Positions 17,460-27,746 of a DNA stretch of 64,000 nucleotides are shown piece after piece. Position 1 is the stretch's first letter. Each line of letters opens with the position of its first letter. Source of the DNA: Streptomyces sp. NBC_01750. GTDB taxonomy: Bacteria; Actinomycetota; Actinomycetes; Streptomycetales; Streptomycetaceae. Under the pieces are notes generated by a model. That model was not told the origin of the DNA, searched no databases, and saw only the letters and a list, made by a program, of their open reading frames with translations. The translations under genes were made by a program, and so were the position numbers. The stretch lies in assembly GCF_035918095.1 (NCBI RefSeq), contig NZ_CP109137.1, positions 5,334,001-5,398,000 of the forward strand, read 5' to 3'.

Positions 17460-18110
17460 ATGAGCACCATTGACATTCTGTCGCCCTCCGGCGACAAGTC
17501 CGGGACCGTCGAGCTTCCGGCCGAGATCTTCGACGCCAAGATCAGCATCCCGCTGATCCACCAGGTCGTCGTCGCGCAGCTGGCCGCTGCCCGTCAGGGC
17601 ACGCACAAGGTCAAGCGTCGTGGCGAAGTCCGTGGTGGTGGCAAGAAGCCTTACCGCCAGAAGGGCACCGGCCGCGCCCGTCAGGGTTCGACCCGTGCGC
17701 CGCAGTTCGCCGGCGGTGGCGTCGTCCACGGCCCCACGCCGCGTGACTACTCGCAGCGGACCCCGAAGAAGATGAAGGCCGCCGCCCTGCGCGGTGCCCT
17801 CACCGACCGGGCCCGCAACTCCCGCATCCACGTCGTTTCCGGCGTGGTCGAGGGCGAGATCTCCACGAAGGCCGCCAAGTCCCTGCTGGGCAAGGTCAGC
17901 GAGCGCAAGAACGTGCTCCTGATTGTCGAGCGCTCGGACGAGGCCGCGTGGCTCTCCGCCCGCAACCTGCCCCAGGTGCACCTCCTGGAGCCGGGCCAGC
18001 TGAACACGTACGACGTGCTCGTCTCGGACGACGTGGTCTTCACCAAGGCCGCTTTCGAGTCCTTCGTGTCTGGCCCCAAGGCCGCTGAGACCGAAGGGAG
18101 CGACGCCTGA
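17460..18110 (+). CDS. rplD: 50S ribosomal protein L4
   Basis: 216 residues. The conserved exit-tunnel loop ([20 protein letters not shown]) is present at about residues 61-80; it lines the peptide tunnel near the macrolide site. In E. coli L4 represses the S10 operon through its leader. Whether that holds here is not known, though the leader is long enough. Stop codon overlaps the rplW start by one base. Confidence 0.98.
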   Translation: MSTIDILSPSGDKSGTVELPAEIFDAKISIPLIHQVVVAQLAAARQGTHKVKRRGEVRGGGKKPYRQKGTGRARQGSTRAPQFAGGGVVHGPTPRDYSQRTPKKMKAAALRGALTDRARNSRIHVVSGVVEGEISTKAAKSLLGKVSERKNVLLIVERSDEAAWLSARNLPQVHLLEPGQLNTYDVLVSDDVVFTKAAFESFVSGPKAAETEGSDA

Positions 18111-18433
18111 TGTCCGAGGCGACCGTAACCAGCAAGACCTTCACGGACCCGCGCGACGTTCTCGTCAAGCCGGTTGTTTCCGAGAAGAGCTACGCCCTGC
18201 TCGACGAGAACAAGTACACGTTCATCGTCGCGCCCGGCTCCAACAAGACCCAGATCAAGCAGGCCGTCGAGGCGGTCTTCTCGGTCAAGGTCACCGGGGT
18301 CAACACGATCAACCGCCAGGGCAAGCGCAAGCGCACCCGCACCGGTTTCGGCAAGCGCGCCAACACCAAGCGCGCCATCGTGACCCTTGCCGAGGGCGAC
18401 CGTATCGACATCTTCGGCGGCCCGACCTCCTGA
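18110..18433 (+). CDS. rplW: 50S ribosomal protein L23
   Basis: 107 residues from the ATG at 18110, which shares one base with the rplD stop (TGATG). L23 lies at the tunnel exit and docks trigger factor and SRP. Visible hallmarks are [20 protein letters not shown] and the basic loop [19 protein letters not shown]. Confidence 0.97.
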   Translation: MSEATVTSKTFTDPRDVLVKPVVSEKSYALLDENKYTFIVAPGSNKTQIKQAVEAVFSVKVTGVNTINRQGKRKRTRTGFGKRANTKRAIVTLAEGDRIDIFGGPTS

Positions 18434-18472
18434 CGGAGGTCGAGTCGTCCGGAATCGGACGAGGACTGAGAA

Positions 18473-19309
18473 ATGGGTATCCGCAAGTACAAGCCGACGA
18501 CCCCGGGCCGTCGTGGCTCCAGCGTCGCCGACTTTGTCGAGATCACGCGGTCCACGCCGGAGAAGTCGCTGGTCCGCCCCCTGCACAGCAAGGGCGGCCG
18601 TAACAACACCGGTCGTGTGACCGTCCGTCACCAGGGCGGTGGCCACAAGCGCGCCTACCGCGTGATCGACTTCCGTCGTCACGACAAGGACGGCGTGCCG
18701 GCCAAGGTCGCTCACATCGAGTACGACCCGAACCGCACCGCGCGCATCGCGCTTCTGCACTACGCAGACGGCGAGAAGCGCTACATCATCGCGCCCAAGG
18801 GCCTGACGCAGGGCGACCGTGTCGAGAACGGCCCGGCCGCCGACATCAAGCCCGGCAACAACCTGGCGCTGCGCAACATCCCGGTCGGTACGACCATCCA
18901 CGCCATCGAGCTGCGGCCCGGCGGCGGCGCGAAGTTCGCCCGTTCCGCGGGTGCCTCTGTGCAGCTGCTGGCGAAGGAGGGCACGATGGCCCACCTTCGT
19001 ATGCCGTCCGGTGAGATCCGGCTGGTCGACGCCCGCTGCCGCGCCACCATTGGCGAGGTCGGCAACGCCGAGCAGTCGAACATCAACTGGGGCAAGGCCG
19101 GCCGTCTGCGCTGGAAGGGCGTTCGCCCGACCGTCCGCGGTGTCGCGATGAACCCGGTTGACCACCCGCACGGTGGTGGTGAGGGCAAGACCTCCGGTGG
19201 TCGCCACCCGGTCAGCCCGTGGGGTCAGAAGGAGGGTCGTACTCGCTCGCCGAAGAAGGCATCGAGCAAGTACATCGTCCGCCGCCGCAAGACGAACAAG
19301 AAGCGCTAG
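18473..19309 (+). CDS. rplB: 50S ribosomal protein L2
   Basis: 278 residues, [20 protein letters not shown] at the start. The segment near the peptidyl transferase centre, [20 protein letters not shown], contains the conserved His needed for peptidyl transfer in other bacteria. L2 is essential for subunit association. rpsS follows after 12 bases. Confidence 0.98.
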   Translation: MGIRKYKPTTPGRRGSSVADFVEITRSTPEKSLVRPLHSKGGRNNTGRVTVRHQGGGHKRAYRVIDFRRHDKDGVPAKVAHIEYDPNRTARIALLHYADGEKRYIIAPKGLTQGDRVENGPAADIKPGNNLALRNIPVGTTIHAIELRPGGGAKFARSAGASVQLLAKEGTMAHLRMPSGEIRLVDARCRATIGEVGNAEQSNINWGKAGRLRWKGVRPTVRGVAMNPVDHPHGGGEGKTSGGRHPVSPWGQKEGRTRSPKKASSKYIVRRRKTNKKR

Positions 19310-19321
19310 GAGCGGGTTTAG

Positions 19322-19603
19322 ATGCCGCGCAGTCTCAAGAAGGGGCCCTTCGTCGACGGACACCTCATCAAGAAGGTGGATGTCCAGAACGAAGCCGGCA
19401 CCAAGAACGTCATCAAGACCTGGTCCCGTCGCTCGATGATCGTCCCGGCCATGCTCGGCCACACGATCGCGGTGCACAACGGCAAGATCCACGTCCCGGT
19501 GTTCGTCACCGAGTCGATGGTCGGCCACAAGCTCGGCGAGTTCTCGCCGACTCGCACCTTCCGCGGCCACGTCAAGGACGACCGGAAGTCGAAGCGCCGC
19601 TAA
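19322..19603 (+). CDS. rpsS: 30S ribosomal protein S19
   Basis: 93 residues, [19 protein letters not shown] at the start and a basic C-terminus ([11 protein letters not shown]). It forms a complex with S13 in the 30S head and contacts the A-site tRNA. Standard position between rplB and rplV. Confidence 0.98.
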   Translation: MPRSLKKGPFVDGHLIKKVDVQNEAGTKNVIKTWSRRSMIVPAMLGHTIAVHNGKIHVPVFVTESMVGHKLGEFSPTRTFRGHVKDDRKSKRR

Positions 19604-19643
19604 CGCGGGGTGACTGACTATGACTTACACCGAAGGGACAACC

Positions 19644-19991
19644 ATGGAAGCCAGGGCCCAGGCGCGGTACATCCGCGTCACGCCCATGAAGGCCCGCCGA
19701 GTGGTGGACCTCATCCGTGGCATGGATGCCACGGAGGCTCAGGCGGTCCTGCGTTTCGCCCCGCAGGCCGCGAGCGTGCCGGTTGGCAAGGTGCTTGACA
19801 GCGCCATTGCCAACGCTGCACACAACTACGACCACACCGACGCCTCTTCGCTGGTCATCAGCGAGGCGTACGTGGACGAGGGCCCGACCCTGAAGCGGTT
19901 CCGTCCGCGTGCTCAGGGCCGTGCCTACCGGATCCGTAAGCGGACCAGCCACATCACCGTGGTCGTCAGCAGCAAGGAAGGAACCCGGTAA
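19644..19991 (+). CDS. rplV: 50S ribosomal protein L22
   Basis: 115 residues from ATG 19644 ([20 protein letters not shown]), preceded by GAAGGG at 19632-19637. An in-frame ATG at 19620 would add eight residues (MTYTEGTT) that are not typical of the family, so the shorter form is preferred. The long beta-hairpin that lines the exit tunnel is near the C-terminus ([20 protein letters not shown]). Its stop overlaps the rpsC start by one base. Confidence 0.95.
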   Translation: MEARAQARYIRVTPMKARRVVDLIRGMDATEAQAVLRFAPQAASVPVGKVLDSAIANAAHNYDHTDASSLVISEAYVDEGPTLKRFRPRAQGRAYRIRKRTSHITVVVSSKEGTR

Positions 19992-20842
19992 TGGGCCAGA
20001 AGGTTAACCCGCATGGGTTCCGGCTCGGCATCACCACGGACTTCAAGTCCCGTTGGTACGCCGACAAGCTGTACAAGGACTACGTCAAGGAAGACGTCGC
20101 CATTCGTCGCATGATGACGAAGGGCATGGAGCGAGCCGGTATCTCGAAGGTTGAGATCGAGCGCACCCGCGACCGCGTCCGCGTTGACATCCACACCGCC
20201 CGCCCGGGCATCGTCATCGGCCGCCGTGGCGCCGAGGCCGACCGCATCCGTGGCGAGCTGGAGAAGCTGACCGGCAAGCAGGTCCAGCTGAACATCCTCG
20301 AGGTCAAGAACCCCGAGGTGGACGCTCAGCTGGTGGCCCAGGCCGTCGCCGAGCAGCTCTCCTCCCGCGTCTCCTTCCGTCGCGCCATGCGTAAGAGCAT
20401 GCAGGGCACGATGAAGGCCGGCGCCAAGGGCATCAAGATCCAGTGCGGCGGCCGTCTCGGCGGCGCCGAGATGTCCCGCTCGGAGTTCTACCGCGAGGGC
20501 CGCGTGCCCCTGCACACGCTCCGTGCGAACGTCGACTACGGCTTCTTCGAGGCCAAGACGACCTTCGGCCGTATCGGTGTGAAGGTCTGGATCTACAAGG
20601 GCGACGTCAAGAACATCGCCGAGGTCCGCGCCGAGAACGCTGCGGCCCGTGCGGGTAACCGCCCGGCCCGTGGTGGCGCCGGCGACCGTCCGGCCGGTGG
20701 CCGTGGCGGTCGTGGTGGCGAGCGGGGCGGCCGCGGTGGTCGCAAGCCGCAGCAGTCTGCGCCGGCAGCCGAGGCCCCCAAGGCCGAGGCTCCCGCCGCT
20801 GCCGCTGCTCCGGCTGCTGAGAGCACCGGAACGGAGGCCTGA
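19991..20842 (+). CDS. rpsC: 30S ribosomal protein S3
   Basis: 283 residues. Starts [20 protein letters not shown]. The KH domain carries the GRRG motif in [16 protein letters not shown]3 lines the mRNA entry tunnel and contributes to helicase activity. The last 65 residues are a Gly/Arg then Ala/Pro-rich tail typical of actinobacterial S3 and not seen in E. coli. Confidence 0.98.
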   Translation: MGQKVNPHGFRLGITTDFKSRWYADKLYKDYVKEDVAIRRMMTKGMERAGISKVEIERTRDRVRVDIHTARPGIVIGRRGAEADRIRGELEKLTGKQVQLNILEVKNPEVDAQLVAQAVAEQLSSRVSFRRAMRKSMQGTMKAGAKGIKIQCGGRLGGAEMSRSEFYREGRVPLHTLRANVDYGFFEAKTTFGRIGVKVWIYKGDVKNIAEVRAENAAARAGNRPARGGAGDRPAGGRGGRGGERGGRGGRKPQQSAPAAEAPKAEAPAAAAAPAAESTGTEA

Positions 20843-20847
20843 CCGAA

Positions 20848-21267
20848 ATGCTGATCCCCCGTAGGGTCAAGCACCGCAAGCAGCACCACCCGAAGCGCAG
20901 CGGTATGTCCAAGGGTGGTACGCAGGTTGCGTTCGGCGAGTACGGCATTCAGGCCCTCACTCCGGCGTACGTGACCAACCGCCAGATCGAGGCGGCTCGT
21001 ATCGCGATGACCCGCCACATCAAGCGTGGCGGCAAGGTCTGGATCAACATCTACCCGGACCGCCCGCTGACGAAGAAGCCTGCCGAGACCCGCATGGGTT
21101 CCGGTAAGGGCTCCCCCGAGTGGTGGATCGCGAACGTCAAGCCCGGTCGGGTGATGTTCGAGCTGTCCTACCCGAACGAGAAGATTGCGCGTGAGGCGCT
21201 TACCCGCGCTGCTCACAAGCTTCCGATGAAGTGCCGGATCGTGCGGCGCGAGGCAGGTGAGTCGTGA
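20848..21267 (+). CDS. rplP: 50S ribosomal protein L16
   Basis: 139 residues, [20 protein letters not shown] at the start, with [17 protein letters not shown] in the middle. L16 helps position tRNA in the A and P sites of the 50S subunit. The TGA stop (21265-21267) overlaps the rpmC start. Confidence 0.98.
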   Translation: MLIPRRVKHRKQHHPKRSGMSKGGTQVAFGEYGIQALTPAYVTNRQIEAARIAMTRHIKRGGKVWINIYPDRPLTKKPAETRMGSGKGSPEWWIANVKPGRVMFELSYPNEKIAREALTRAAHKLPMKCRIVRREAGES

Positions 21268-21491
21268 TGGCGGCCGTTACTAAGGCGTCCGAGCTGCGCG
21301 AACTGGGCGACGAGGAGCTTGTTGCCAAGCTTCGCGAGGCCAAGGAAGAGCTGTTCAACCTCCGCTTTCAGGCGGCGACCGGTCAGCTCGAGAACCACGG
21401 CCGGCTGAAGGCCGTTCGCAAGGACATCGCGCGGATCTACACCCTGATGCGTGAGCGCGAGCTGGGCATCGAGACGGTGGAGAGCGCCTGA
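21267..21491 (+). CDS. rpmC: 50S ribosomal protein L29
   Basis: 74 residues from ATG 21267, which shares a base with the rplP stop. A GTG three bases upstream is also in frame, but the ATG gives the usual Streptomyces length. Two long helices are evident ([38 protein letters not shown]). It lies at the tunnel exit next to L23. Stop overlaps rpsQ by one base. Confidence 0.97.
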   Translation: MAAVTKASELRELGDEELVAKLREAKEELFNLRFQAATGQLENHGRLKAVRKDIARIYTLMRERELGIETVESA

Positions 21492-21775
21492 TGAGCGAGA
21501 GCAACGTGACCGAGAACAAGACCGACCGCGGTTTCCGCAAGACCCGCGAGGGTCTGGTCGTCAGCGACAAGATGGACAAGACCGTCGTCGTCGCTGTCGA
21601 GGACCGCGTCAAGCACGCGCTGTACGGCAAGGTCATTCGCCGTACGAACAAGCTCAAGGCGCACGACGAGCAGAACGCTGCCGGCGTCGGCGACCGCGTC
21701 CTCATCATGGAGACGCGTCCGCTGTCGGCGACCAAGCGCTGGCGCATCGTCGAGATCCTCGAGAAGGCCAAGTAA
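21491..21775 (+). CDS. rpsQ: 30S ribosomal protein S17
   Basis: 94 residues with a short acidic/polar N-terminal extension, then the OB-fold ([20 protein letters not shown]). A primary 16S-binding protein. Last gene of the S10 block; a 115-base gap with two hairpins separates it from rplN. Confidence 0.98.
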   Translation: MSESNVTENKTDRGFRKTREGLVVSDKMDKTVVVAVEDRVKHALYGKVIRRTNKLKAHDEQNAAGVGDRVLIMETRPLSATKRWRIVEILEKAK

Positions 21776-21777
21776 TT

Positions 21778-21801
21778 ACTTGAAGGGGTAACCCTTCAAG
21801 T
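21778..21801 (+). terminator. Perfect hairpin at the S10/spc boundary
   Basis: ACTTGAAGGG and CCCTTCAAGT form a perfect 10-bp stem with a GTAA loop, two bases after the rpsQ stop codon. GNRA-like loop and exact pairing make it a likely RNA processing or partial termination structure. Confidence 0.6.
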
Positions 21802-21816
21802 CAGTTCCGCCAGGCT

Positions 21817-21862
21817 CGGCGGGGGCTGTGCTGTGACATTCAGAAGCAGCCGGCCCCCGCCG
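21817..21862 (+). repeat. Second inverted repeat at the S10/spc boundary
   Basis: CGGCGGGGGC pairs perfectly with GCCCCCGCCG across 26 bases that can extend the stem with GCTG/CAGC. It ends 28 bases upstream of rplN, so it may govern entry into the spc block. Confidence 0.6.
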
Positions 21863-21890
21863 GGAACCGGCAGACGATCAGGAGATAGAC

Positions 21891-22259
21891 GTGATCCAGC
21901 AGGAGTCGCGACTGCGTGTCGCCGACAACACTGGTGCCAAGGAGATCCTTTGCATCCGTGTTCTCGGTGGTTCCGGTCGCCGCTACGCGGGCATCGGTGA
22001 CGTCATCGTCGCCACCGTCAAGGACGCGATCCCCGGTGGCAACGTGAAGAAGGGTGACGTCATCAAGGCGGTCATCGTTCGCACCGTCAAGGAGCGTCGT
22101 CGTCAGGACGGCTCGTACATCCGCTTCGACGAGAACGCCGCCGTCATTCTCAAGAACGACGGCGACCCTCGCGGCACCCGTATCTTCGGCCCGGTGGGTC
22201 GTGAGCTGCGCGAGAAGAAGTTCATGAAGATCATCTCGCTCGCGCCGGAGGTGCTGTAA
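21891..22259 (+). CDS. rplN: 50S ribosomal protein L14
   Basis: 122 residues from GTG 21891 with CAGGAGA upstream. Starts [21 protein letters not shown]14 contacts the small subunit in an inter-subunit bridge. It opens the spc-type block, as in E. coli, where the spc operon also begins with rplN. Confidence 0.98.
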   Translation: MIQQESRLRVADNTGAKEILCIRVLGGSGRRYAGIGDVIVATVKDAIPGGNVKKGDVIKAVIVRTVKERRRQDGSYIRFDENAAVILKNDGDPRGTRIFGPVGRELREKKFMKIISLAPEVL

Positions 22260-22261
22260 GC

Positions 22262-22585
22262 ATGAAGATCAAGAAGGGCGACCTGGTTCAGGTCATCACC
22301 GGTAAGGACAAGGGCAAGCAGGGCAAGGTCATCGTGGCCTACCCCGTTGAGAACCGTGTCCTCGTCGAGGGTGTCAACCGGGTCAAGAAGCACACCAAGG
22401 CCGGCCAGACCGCTCGCGGTTCGCAGACCGGTGGCATTGTGACGACCGAGGCTCCGATTCACGTGAGCAACGTTCAGCTCGTCGTGGAGAAGGACGGCAA
22501 CAAGGTCGTCACGCGCGTCGGTTACCGCTTCGACGACGAGGGCAACAAGATCCGCGTTGCCAAGCGGACGGGTGAGGACATCTGA
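22262..22585 (+). CDS. rplX: 50S ribosomal protein L24
   Basis: 107 residues with the KOW motif near the N-terminus ([19 protein letters not shown]). An assembly-initiator protein of the 50S subunit. Gaps are 2 bases to rplN and a one-base overlap with rplE. Confidence 0.98.
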   Translation: MKIKKGDLVQVITGKDKGKQGKVIVAYPVENRVLVEGVNRVKKHTKAGQTARGSQTGGIVTTEAPIHVSNVQLVVEKDGNKVVTRVGYRFDDEGNKIRVAKRTGEDI

Positions 22586-23142
22586 TGGCGACCACCACCA
22601 CTCCGCGTCTCAAGACGAAGTACCGCGAGGAGATCACGGGCAAGCTGCGTGAGGAGTTCTCGTACGAGAACGTCATGCAGATTCCCGGTCTCGTCAAGAT
22701 CGTGGTCAACATGGGTGTGGGCGACGCCGCCCGCGACTCCAAGCTGATCGAGGGCGCCATCCGCGACCTCACCACGATCACTGGCCAGAAGCCGGCCGTC
22801 ACCAAGGCTCGGAAGTCCATCGCGCAGTTCAAGCTGCGTGAGGGTCAGCCGATCGGCTGCCACGTCACCCTCCGCGGTGACCGCATGTGGGAGTTCCTGG
22901 ACCGTACGCTGTCGCTCGCGCTGCCGCGTATCCGTGACTTCCGTGGTCTGTCGCCCAAGCAGTTCGACGGCCGTGGCAACTACACCTTCGGTCTCACGGA
23001 GCAGGTCATGTTCCACGAGATCGACCAGGACAAGATCGACCGGGTCCGGGGCATGGACATCACCGTGGTCACCACGGCGACCAACGACGACGAGGGTCGT
23101 GCCCTGCTTCGTCACCTCGGCTTCCCGTTCAAGGAGAACTGA
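22585..23142 (+). CDS. rplE: 50S ribosomal protein L5
   Basis: 185 residues. Binds 5S rRNA and contacts the P-site tRNA. Hallmarks: [39 protein letters not shown] and [13 protein letters not shown] overlaps the rplX stop by one base. Confidence 0.98.
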   Translation: MATTTTPRLKTKYREEITGKLREEFSYENVMQIPGLVKIVVNMGVGDAARDSKLIEGAIRDLTTITGQKPAVTKARKSIAQFKLREGQPIGCHVTLRGDRMWEFLDRTLSLALPRIRDFRGLSPKQFDGRGNYTFGLTEQVMFHEIDQDKIDRVRGMDITVVTTATNDDEGRALLRHLGFPFKEN

Positions 23143-23144
23143 CC

Positions 23145-23330
23145 GTGGCGAAGAAGGCTCTGATCGCTAAGGCCGCCCGCAAGCCGAAGTTCGGTGTGCG
23201 CGCGTACACCCGCTGCCAGCGCTGCGGCCGGCCCCACTCCGTCTACCGCAAGTTCGGCCTGTGCCGCGTGTGCCTTCGTGAGATGGCTCACCGTGGCGAG
23301 CTGCCGGGCGTGACCAAGAGCTCCTGGTAA
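23145..23330 (+). CDS. rpsN: 30S ribosomal protein S14, zinc-binding type Z
   Basis: 61 residues. The zinc ribbon C24-x2-C27...C40-x2-C43 (CQRCG, CRVC) marks the short, zinc-containing form (rpsZ type). Streptomycetes usually carry a second, zinc-free S14 elsewhere for zinc starvation; it is not in this window. The stop codon is part of a hairpin (23328-23348). Confidence 0.97.
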   Translation: MAKKALIAKAARKPKFGVRAYTRCQRCGRPHSVYRKFGLCRVCLREMAHRGELPGVTKSSW

Positions 23331-23348
23331 TTCCCTACTTGGGAATTA
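23328..23348 (+). repeat. Hairpin containing the rpsN stop codon
   Basis: TAATTCCC and GGGAATTA form a perfect 8-bp stem with a 5-base loop; the TAA is the rpsN stop. A second, imperfect GGAGG/CCTCC repeat follows. The 210-base gap to rpsH holds nothing else recognisable. Confidence 0.55.
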
Positions 23349-23540
23349 CCGGAGGCTCTCGGTAAGTATCTGGTCGGCGGGAGCCCTCCCTCACATGCCG
23401 TAGGCTTGTGGGGTTGGGCGCCTGCCGCCCTGACCGACTTACTACGCCGTAGGTCCCCGCACCGCACCCGTCCCGCCTATGAGTGGGGAGAGGGATGGCG
23501 CATACAGGAAACCCCGGCGAGAGAGGCCGAAGGCCAATTC

Positions 23541-23939
23541 ATGACCATGACTGATCCCATCGCAGACATGCTCACGCGTCTGCGTAACGCGAACTCGGCG
23601 TACCACGACTCCGTCGTGATGCCGCACAGCAAGATCAAGTCGCACATCGCGGAGATCCTCCAGCAGGAGGGCTTCATCACCGGCTGGAAGGTCGAGGATG
23701 CCGAGGTCGGCAAGAACCTCGTCCTGGAGCTGAAGTTCGGCCCGAACCGCGAGCGTTCGATTGCCGGCATCAAGCGCATCTCCAAGCCGGGTCTGCGCGT
23801 GTACGCGAAGTCCACCAACCTGCCGAAGGTTCTTGGCGGCCTGGGCGTGGCGATCATCTCCACGTCCCACGGTCTCCTGACCGGCCAGCAGGCAGGCAAG
23901 AAGGGCGTAGGTGGGGAAGTCCTCGCCTACGTCTGGTAG
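23541..23939 (+). CDS. rpsH: 30S ribosomal protein S8
   Basis: 132 residues from ATG 23541 ([20 protein letters not shown]). The open frame extends upstream to 23406 but the extra sequence is not S8-like. The C-terminal [20 protein letters not shown] is the conserved 16S-binding part. In E. coli S8 represses the spc operon at rplE; no equivalent site was identified. Confidence 0.97.
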   Translation: MTMTDPIADMLTRLRNANSAYHDSVVMPHSKIKSHIAEILQQEGFITGWKVEDAEVGKNLVLELKFGPNRERSIAGIKRISKPGLRVYAKSTNLPKVLGGLGVAIISTSHGLLTGQQAGKKGVGGEVLAYVW

Positions 23940-23960
23940 TAGGGAACGGAGGAAAAGCTA

Positions 23961-24500
23961 ATGTCGCGAATCGGCAAGCTCCCCATCCAGGTTCCCGCCG
24001 GTGTGGACGTCACCATCGATGGCCGTACGGTCGCCGTGAAGGGCCCCAAGGGTTCCCTCTCCCACACCGTTGCCGCGCCGATCGAGATCGTTAAGGGCGA
24101 GGAGGGCGTTCTCAACGTCACCCGTCCGAACGACGAGCGTCAGAACAAGGCCCTGCACGGCCTGTCCCGCACGCTGGTGGCGAACATGATCACCGGCGTG
24201 ACCCAGGGTTACGTCAAGGCGCTCGAGATCAGCGGTGTCGGTTACCGCGTCGCCGCGAAGGGCTCCAACCTGGAGTTCCAGCTCGGCTACAGCCACTCGA
24301 TCCTCGTGGAGGCGCCCGAGGGCATCTCCTTCAAGGTCGAGTCGCCGACCAAGTTCTCGGTCGAGGGCATCGACAAGCAGAAGGTCGGCGAGGTCGCCGC
24401 GAACATCCGCAAGCTGCGTAAGCCCGACCCGTACAAGGCCAAGGGCGTCAAGTACGCGGGCGAGGTCATCCGCCGCAAGGTCGGAAAGGCGGGTAAGTAA
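23961..24500 (+). CDS. rplF: 50S ribosomal protein L6
   Basis: 179 residues, [20 protein letters not shown] at the start and the conserved C-terminal [20 protein letters not shown]. It lies near the sarcin-ricin loop and factor-binding site. rplR starts 3 bases downstream. Confidence 0.98.
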   Translation: MSRIGKLPIQVPAGVDVTIDGRTVAVKGPKGSLSHTVAAPIEIVKGEEGVLNVTRPNDERQNKALHGLSRTLVANMITGVTQGYVKALEISGVGYRVAAKGSNLEFQLGYSHSILVEAPEGISFKVESPTKFSVEGIDKQKVGEVAANIRKLRKPDPYKAKGVKYAGEVIRRKVGKAGK

Positions 24501-24503
24501 GCC

Positions 24504-24887
24504 ATGGCATACGGTGTAAAGATTGCCAAGGGCGACGCGTACAAGCGCGCTGCCATCAAGCGCCGCCACATCCGCGTCCGCAAGCATGTCTCCGGTACGC
24601 CGGAGCGTCCGCGCCTGGTCGTGACGCGCTCCAACCGCAACATCGTTGCGCAGGTCATCGACGACATCGCGGGCCACACGCTCGCGTCGGCGTCGACCCT
24701 GGACACCTCGATCCGTGGTGGCGAGGGCGACAAGAGCGCCCAGGCCCAGCAGGTCGGCGCGCTTGTCGCCGAGCGTGCGAAGGCTGCCGGTGTCGAGGCC
24801 GTCGTGTTCGACCGCGGTGGCAACAGGTACGCCGGGCGCATTGCCGCTCTGGCTGACGCCGCCCGCGAAGCCGGGCTGAAGTTCTAA
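24504..24887 (+). CDS. rplR: 50S ribosomal protein L18
   Basis: 127 residues, binding 5S rRNA with L5. Hallmarks: [20 protein letters not shown] and the C-terminal [20 protein letters not shown]. Confidence 0.98.
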   Translation: MAYGVKIAKGDAYKRAAIKRRHIRVRKHVSGTPERPRLVVTRSNRNIVAQVIDDIAGHTLASASTLDTSIRGGEGDKSAQAQQVGALVAERAKAAGVEAVVFDRGGNRYAGRIAALADAAREAGLKF

Positions 24888-24933
24888 GCCCCGGTTCCGG
24901 GACTAACGGACGTAACAGAGAGAGGTAAATCCA

Positions 24934-25536
24934 ATGGCTGGACCCCAGCGCCGCGGAAGCGGTGCCGGTGGCGGCGAGCGGCGGGACCGGAAGGGTCGCG
25001 ACGGTGGCGCTGCCGCCGAGAAGACCGCATACGTTGAGCGCGTTGTCGCGATCAACCGCGTCGCCAAGGTTGTCAAGGGTGGTCGCCGCTTCAGCTTCAC
25101 CGCGCTGGTCGTGGTGGGCGACGGTGACGGCACCGTAGGTGTCGGATACGGCAAGGCCAAGGAAGTTCCCGCGGCCATCGCCAAGGGCGTGGAAGAGGCC
25201 AAGAAGAACTTCTTCAAGGTCCCGCGTATCCAGGGCACGATCCCTCACCCGATCACGGGTGAGAAGGCTGCGGGCGTCGTCCTGCTCAAGCCGGCTTCCC
25301 CCGGTACCGGCGTTATCGCCGGTGGCCCGGTGCGCGCCGTGCTCGAGTGCGCCGGCGTTCACGACATCCTGTCGAAGTCGCTCGGCTCGTCCAATGCGAT
25401 CAACATCGTGCACGCGACCGTGGCGGCCCTCAAGGGCCTGCAGCGTCCCGAGGAGATCGCGGCTCGCCGTGGTCTGCCCCTCGAGGACGTCGCCCCCGCG
25501 GCTCTGCTTCGTGCACGTGCGGGAGCGGGTGCGTAA
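24934..25536 (+). CDS. rpsE: 30S ribosomal protein S5
   Basis: 200 residues with a Gly/Arg-rich N-terminal extension of about 30 residues, the double-stranded RNA-binding fold with the spectinomycin loop ([17 protein letters not shown]), and the C-terminal domain ([20 protein letters not shown]). It influences decoding accuracy. TAA overlaps the rpmD ATG by one base. Confidence 0.98.
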   Translation: MAGPQRRGSGAGGGERRDRKGRDGGAAAEKTAYVERVVAINRVAKVVKGGRRFSFTALVVVGDGDGTVGVGYGKAKEVPAAIAKGVEEAKKNFFKVPRIQGTIPHPITGEKAAGVVLLKPASPGTGVIAGGPVRAVLECAGVHDILSKSLGSSNAINIVHATVAALKGLQRPEEIAARRGLPLEDVAPAALLRARAGAGA

Positions 25537-25718
25537 TGGCTCGCCTCAAGATCACGCAGACGAAGTCGTACATCGGCAGCAAGCAGAACCACCGCGACAC
25601 CCTTCGTTCGCTCGGGCTCAAGCGCCTGCACGACGTGGTTGTCAAGGATGACCGCCCCGAGTTCCGCGGAATGGTGCACACCGTCCGCCACCTCGTGACG
25701 GTTGAGGAGGTCGACTGA
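25536..25718 (+). CDS. rpmD: 50S ribosomal protein L30
   Basis: 60 residues from ATG 25536: [20 protein letters not shown], then [21 protein letters not shown] in its usual position. Small 50S protein. Stop and rplO start are separated by one base. Confidence 0.97.
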   Translation: MARLKITQTKSYIGSKQNHRDTLRSLGLKRLHDVVVKDDRPEFRGMVHTVRHLVTVEEVD

Positions 25719-25719
25719 C

Positions 25720-26175
25720 ATGGCGGAGCAGAACCCGCTGAAGGTCCACAACCTCCGTCCTGCCCCGGGCGCCAAGACCGCCAAGACCCGTGTGGGTCGT
25801 GGCGAGGCGTCCAAGGGTAAGACCGCAGGTCGTGGTACCAAGGGCACCAAGGCCCGTTACCAGGTTCCGGAGCGCTTCGAGGGTGGGCAGATGCCCCTCC
25901 ACATGCGTCTCCCGAAGCTCAAGGGCTTCAAGAACCCGTTCCGCACCGAGTACCAGGTCGTGAACCTGGACAAGCTCGGCGCTCTCTACCCCGAGGGTGG
26001 AGAGGTCACGGTGGCCGATCTGGTCGCCAAGGGCGCGGTGCGCAAGAACAGCCTCGTCAAGGTCCTGGGCCAGGGCGAGATCTCCGTGGCGCTGCAGGTG
26101 ACGGTTGACGCCGTCTCCGGCTCCGCCAAGGAGAAGATTGCCGCTGCCGGCGGCACCGTCACCGAGCTCGTCTGA
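25720..26175 (+). CDS. rplO: 50S ribosomal protein L15
   Basis: 151 residues from ATG 25720 with GAGGAGG upstream. Basic, Gly-rich N-terminus ([20 protein letters not shown]) that penetrates 23S rRNA, then a globular C-terminal domain. A late assembly protein. A strong hairpin follows before secY. Confidence 0.97.
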   Translation: MAEQNPLKVHNLRPAPGAKTAKTRVGRGEASKGKTAGRGTKGTKARYQVPERFEGGQMPLHMRLPKLKGFKNPFRTEYQVVNLDKLGALYPEGGEVTVADLVAKGAVRKNSLVKVLGQGEISVALQVTVDAVSGSAKEKIAAAGGTVTELV

Positions 26176-26202
26176 GACGAGTTCAGTGGCTGAAAGCTGA
26201 AA

Positions 26203-26244
26203 ACCGACCGGGGATGCCTCCCAAAAGGGGCATCCCCGGTTGGT
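26203..26244 (+). terminator. Terminator or attenuator between rplO and secY
   Basis: CCGGGGATGCC pairs with GGCATCCCCGG, extended outwards by ACC/GGT. Loop TCCCAAAAGG. It is the strongest structure in the 250-base gap and probably lowers transcription from ribosomal protein genes into secY. A smaller GGGGG/CCCCC hairpin sits at 26302-26316. Confidence 0.65.
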
Positions 26245-26426
26245 CGTTCCTAGGGGAGCACTGTCGCCGGTAAGGTGGCGTGCACTGTTGCTGTAAACAA
26301 AGGGGGTTCTGCCCCCGGGCCGCTCGGTCTGTCCGACCAAGACCGTGCGGGTTTGCCTGATTCGTATCCGTCGATCCTCAATACCGTCACCTCTGACGCA
26401 GTAGCGCGGGGGTCGCAGGAGGCACC

Positions 26427-27746
26427 GTGCTCACCGCGTTCGCCCGGGCGTTCAAGACGCCCGACCTGCGCAAGAAGCTGCTCTTCACGCTCAGCATCAT
26501 CGTGCTGTACCGACTCGGGTCGCACATTCCCGTCCCTGGCGTGAACTACCAGAACGTCCAGATCTGTGTCGAACAGGCGCAGAAGGGCAATAACAGCCTG
26601 TTCGGCCTGGTGAACATGTTCAGTGGCGGGGCGCTGCTGCAGATCACCATCTTCGCGCTCGGCATCATGCCGTACATCACGGCGAGCATCATCCTGCAGT
26701 TGCTGACTGTGGTCATCCCACGGCTGGAGGCCCTCAAGAAGGAGGGTTCGGCCGGCACGGCGAAGATCACGCAGTACACGCGTTACCTGACGGTGGCGCT
26801 CGCCGTACTGCAGGGCACCGGCCTGGTGGCCACTGCCCGCAGCGGTGCGCTCTTCCAGAACTGTCAGGTCGCCAGCGAGATCGTTCCCAACCGCTCGATC
26901 TTCACCACCATCGTCATGGTGGTGACCATGACCGCGGGCACCGCGGCCGTCATGTGGCTCGGTGAGCTCATCACCGACCGCGGCATCGGCAACGGCATGT
27001 CCATCCTGATGTTCATCTCGATCGCCGCCGGCTTCCCGGGCGCCCTGTGGGCGATCAAGCAGACCGGCAAGCTCGCCAAGGGCTGGATCGAGTTCGGCAC
27101 GGTCATCCTGATCGGCTTCGTGATGGTCGCCCTGGTGGTCTTCGTCGAGCAGGCTCAGCGCCGTATCCCGGTGCAGTACGCGAAGCGCATGATTGGGCGG
27201 CGGTCGTACGGCGGTACGTCCACATACATCCCGCTCAAGGTCAACCAGGCGGGTGTGATTCCCGTCATCTTCGCGTCGTCGCTGCTCTACATCCCGGCGC
27301 TGGTCGCCCAGTTCTCCAACTCCCAAGCGGGCTGGAAGACCTGGATCCAAACGCACTTCGTCAAGGGTGACCACCCGTATTACATCGTCACGTACTTCCT
27401 CCTGATCGTGTTCTTCGCCTTCTTCTATGTGGCGATTTCGTTCAACCCCGAGGAAGTCGCCGACAACATGAAGAAGTATGGTGGCTTCATCCCGGGCATC
27501 CGGGCTGGCCGCCCTACTGCCGAGTATCTGAGCTACGTGCTCAACCGGATCACTTGGCCGGGCTCGCTGTACCTGGGTCTGATTGCTCTTGTCCCGACGA
27601 TGGCGTTGGCAGGCTTCGGAGGCGCGAACCAGAACTTCCCGTTCGGCGGGACGAGCATCCTCATCATCGTGGGTGTGGGTCTGGAGACCGTGAAGCAGAT
27701 CGAGAGCCAGCTCCAGCAGCGTAATTACGAAGGGTTCCTCCGCTGA
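26427..27746 (+). CDS. secY: Preprotein translocase subunit SecY
   Basis: 439 residues from GTG 26427 with AGGAGG at 26417-26422. About ten membrane helices can be counted. Family signatures include [10 protein letters not shown] early, a plug-region Gly-rich segment, and [20 protein letters not shown] near the C-terminus. Forms the protein-conducting channel with SecE and SecG in the cytoplasmic membrane. Overlaps adk by one base, so secY-adk-map form one unit. Confidence 0.98.
   Translation: MLTAFARAFKTPDLRKKLLFTLSIIVLYRLGSHIPVPGVNYQNVQICVEQAQKGNNSLFGLVNMFSGGALLQITIFALGIMPYITASIILQLLTVVIPRLEALKKEGSAGTAKITQYTRYLTVALAVLQGTGLVATARSGALFQNCQVASEIVPNRSIFTTIVMVVTMTAGTAAVMWLGELITDRGIGNGMSILMFISIAAGFPGALWAIKQTGKLAKGWIEFGTVILIGFVMVALVVFVEQAQRRIPVQYAKRMIGRRSYGGTSTYIPLKVNQAGVIPVIFASSLLYIPALVAQFSNSQAGWKTWIQTHFVKGDHPYYIVTYFLLIVFFAFFYVAISFNPEEVADNMKKYGGFIPGIRAGRPTAEYLSYVLNRITWPGSLYLGLIALVPTMALAGFGGANQNFPFGGTSILIIVGVGLETVKQIESQLQQRNYEGFLR

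Noticed and set aside
23406..23540. N-terminally extended rpsH
   Set aside because: The extra 45 residues are not S8-like; the ATG at 23541 gives the normal protein.
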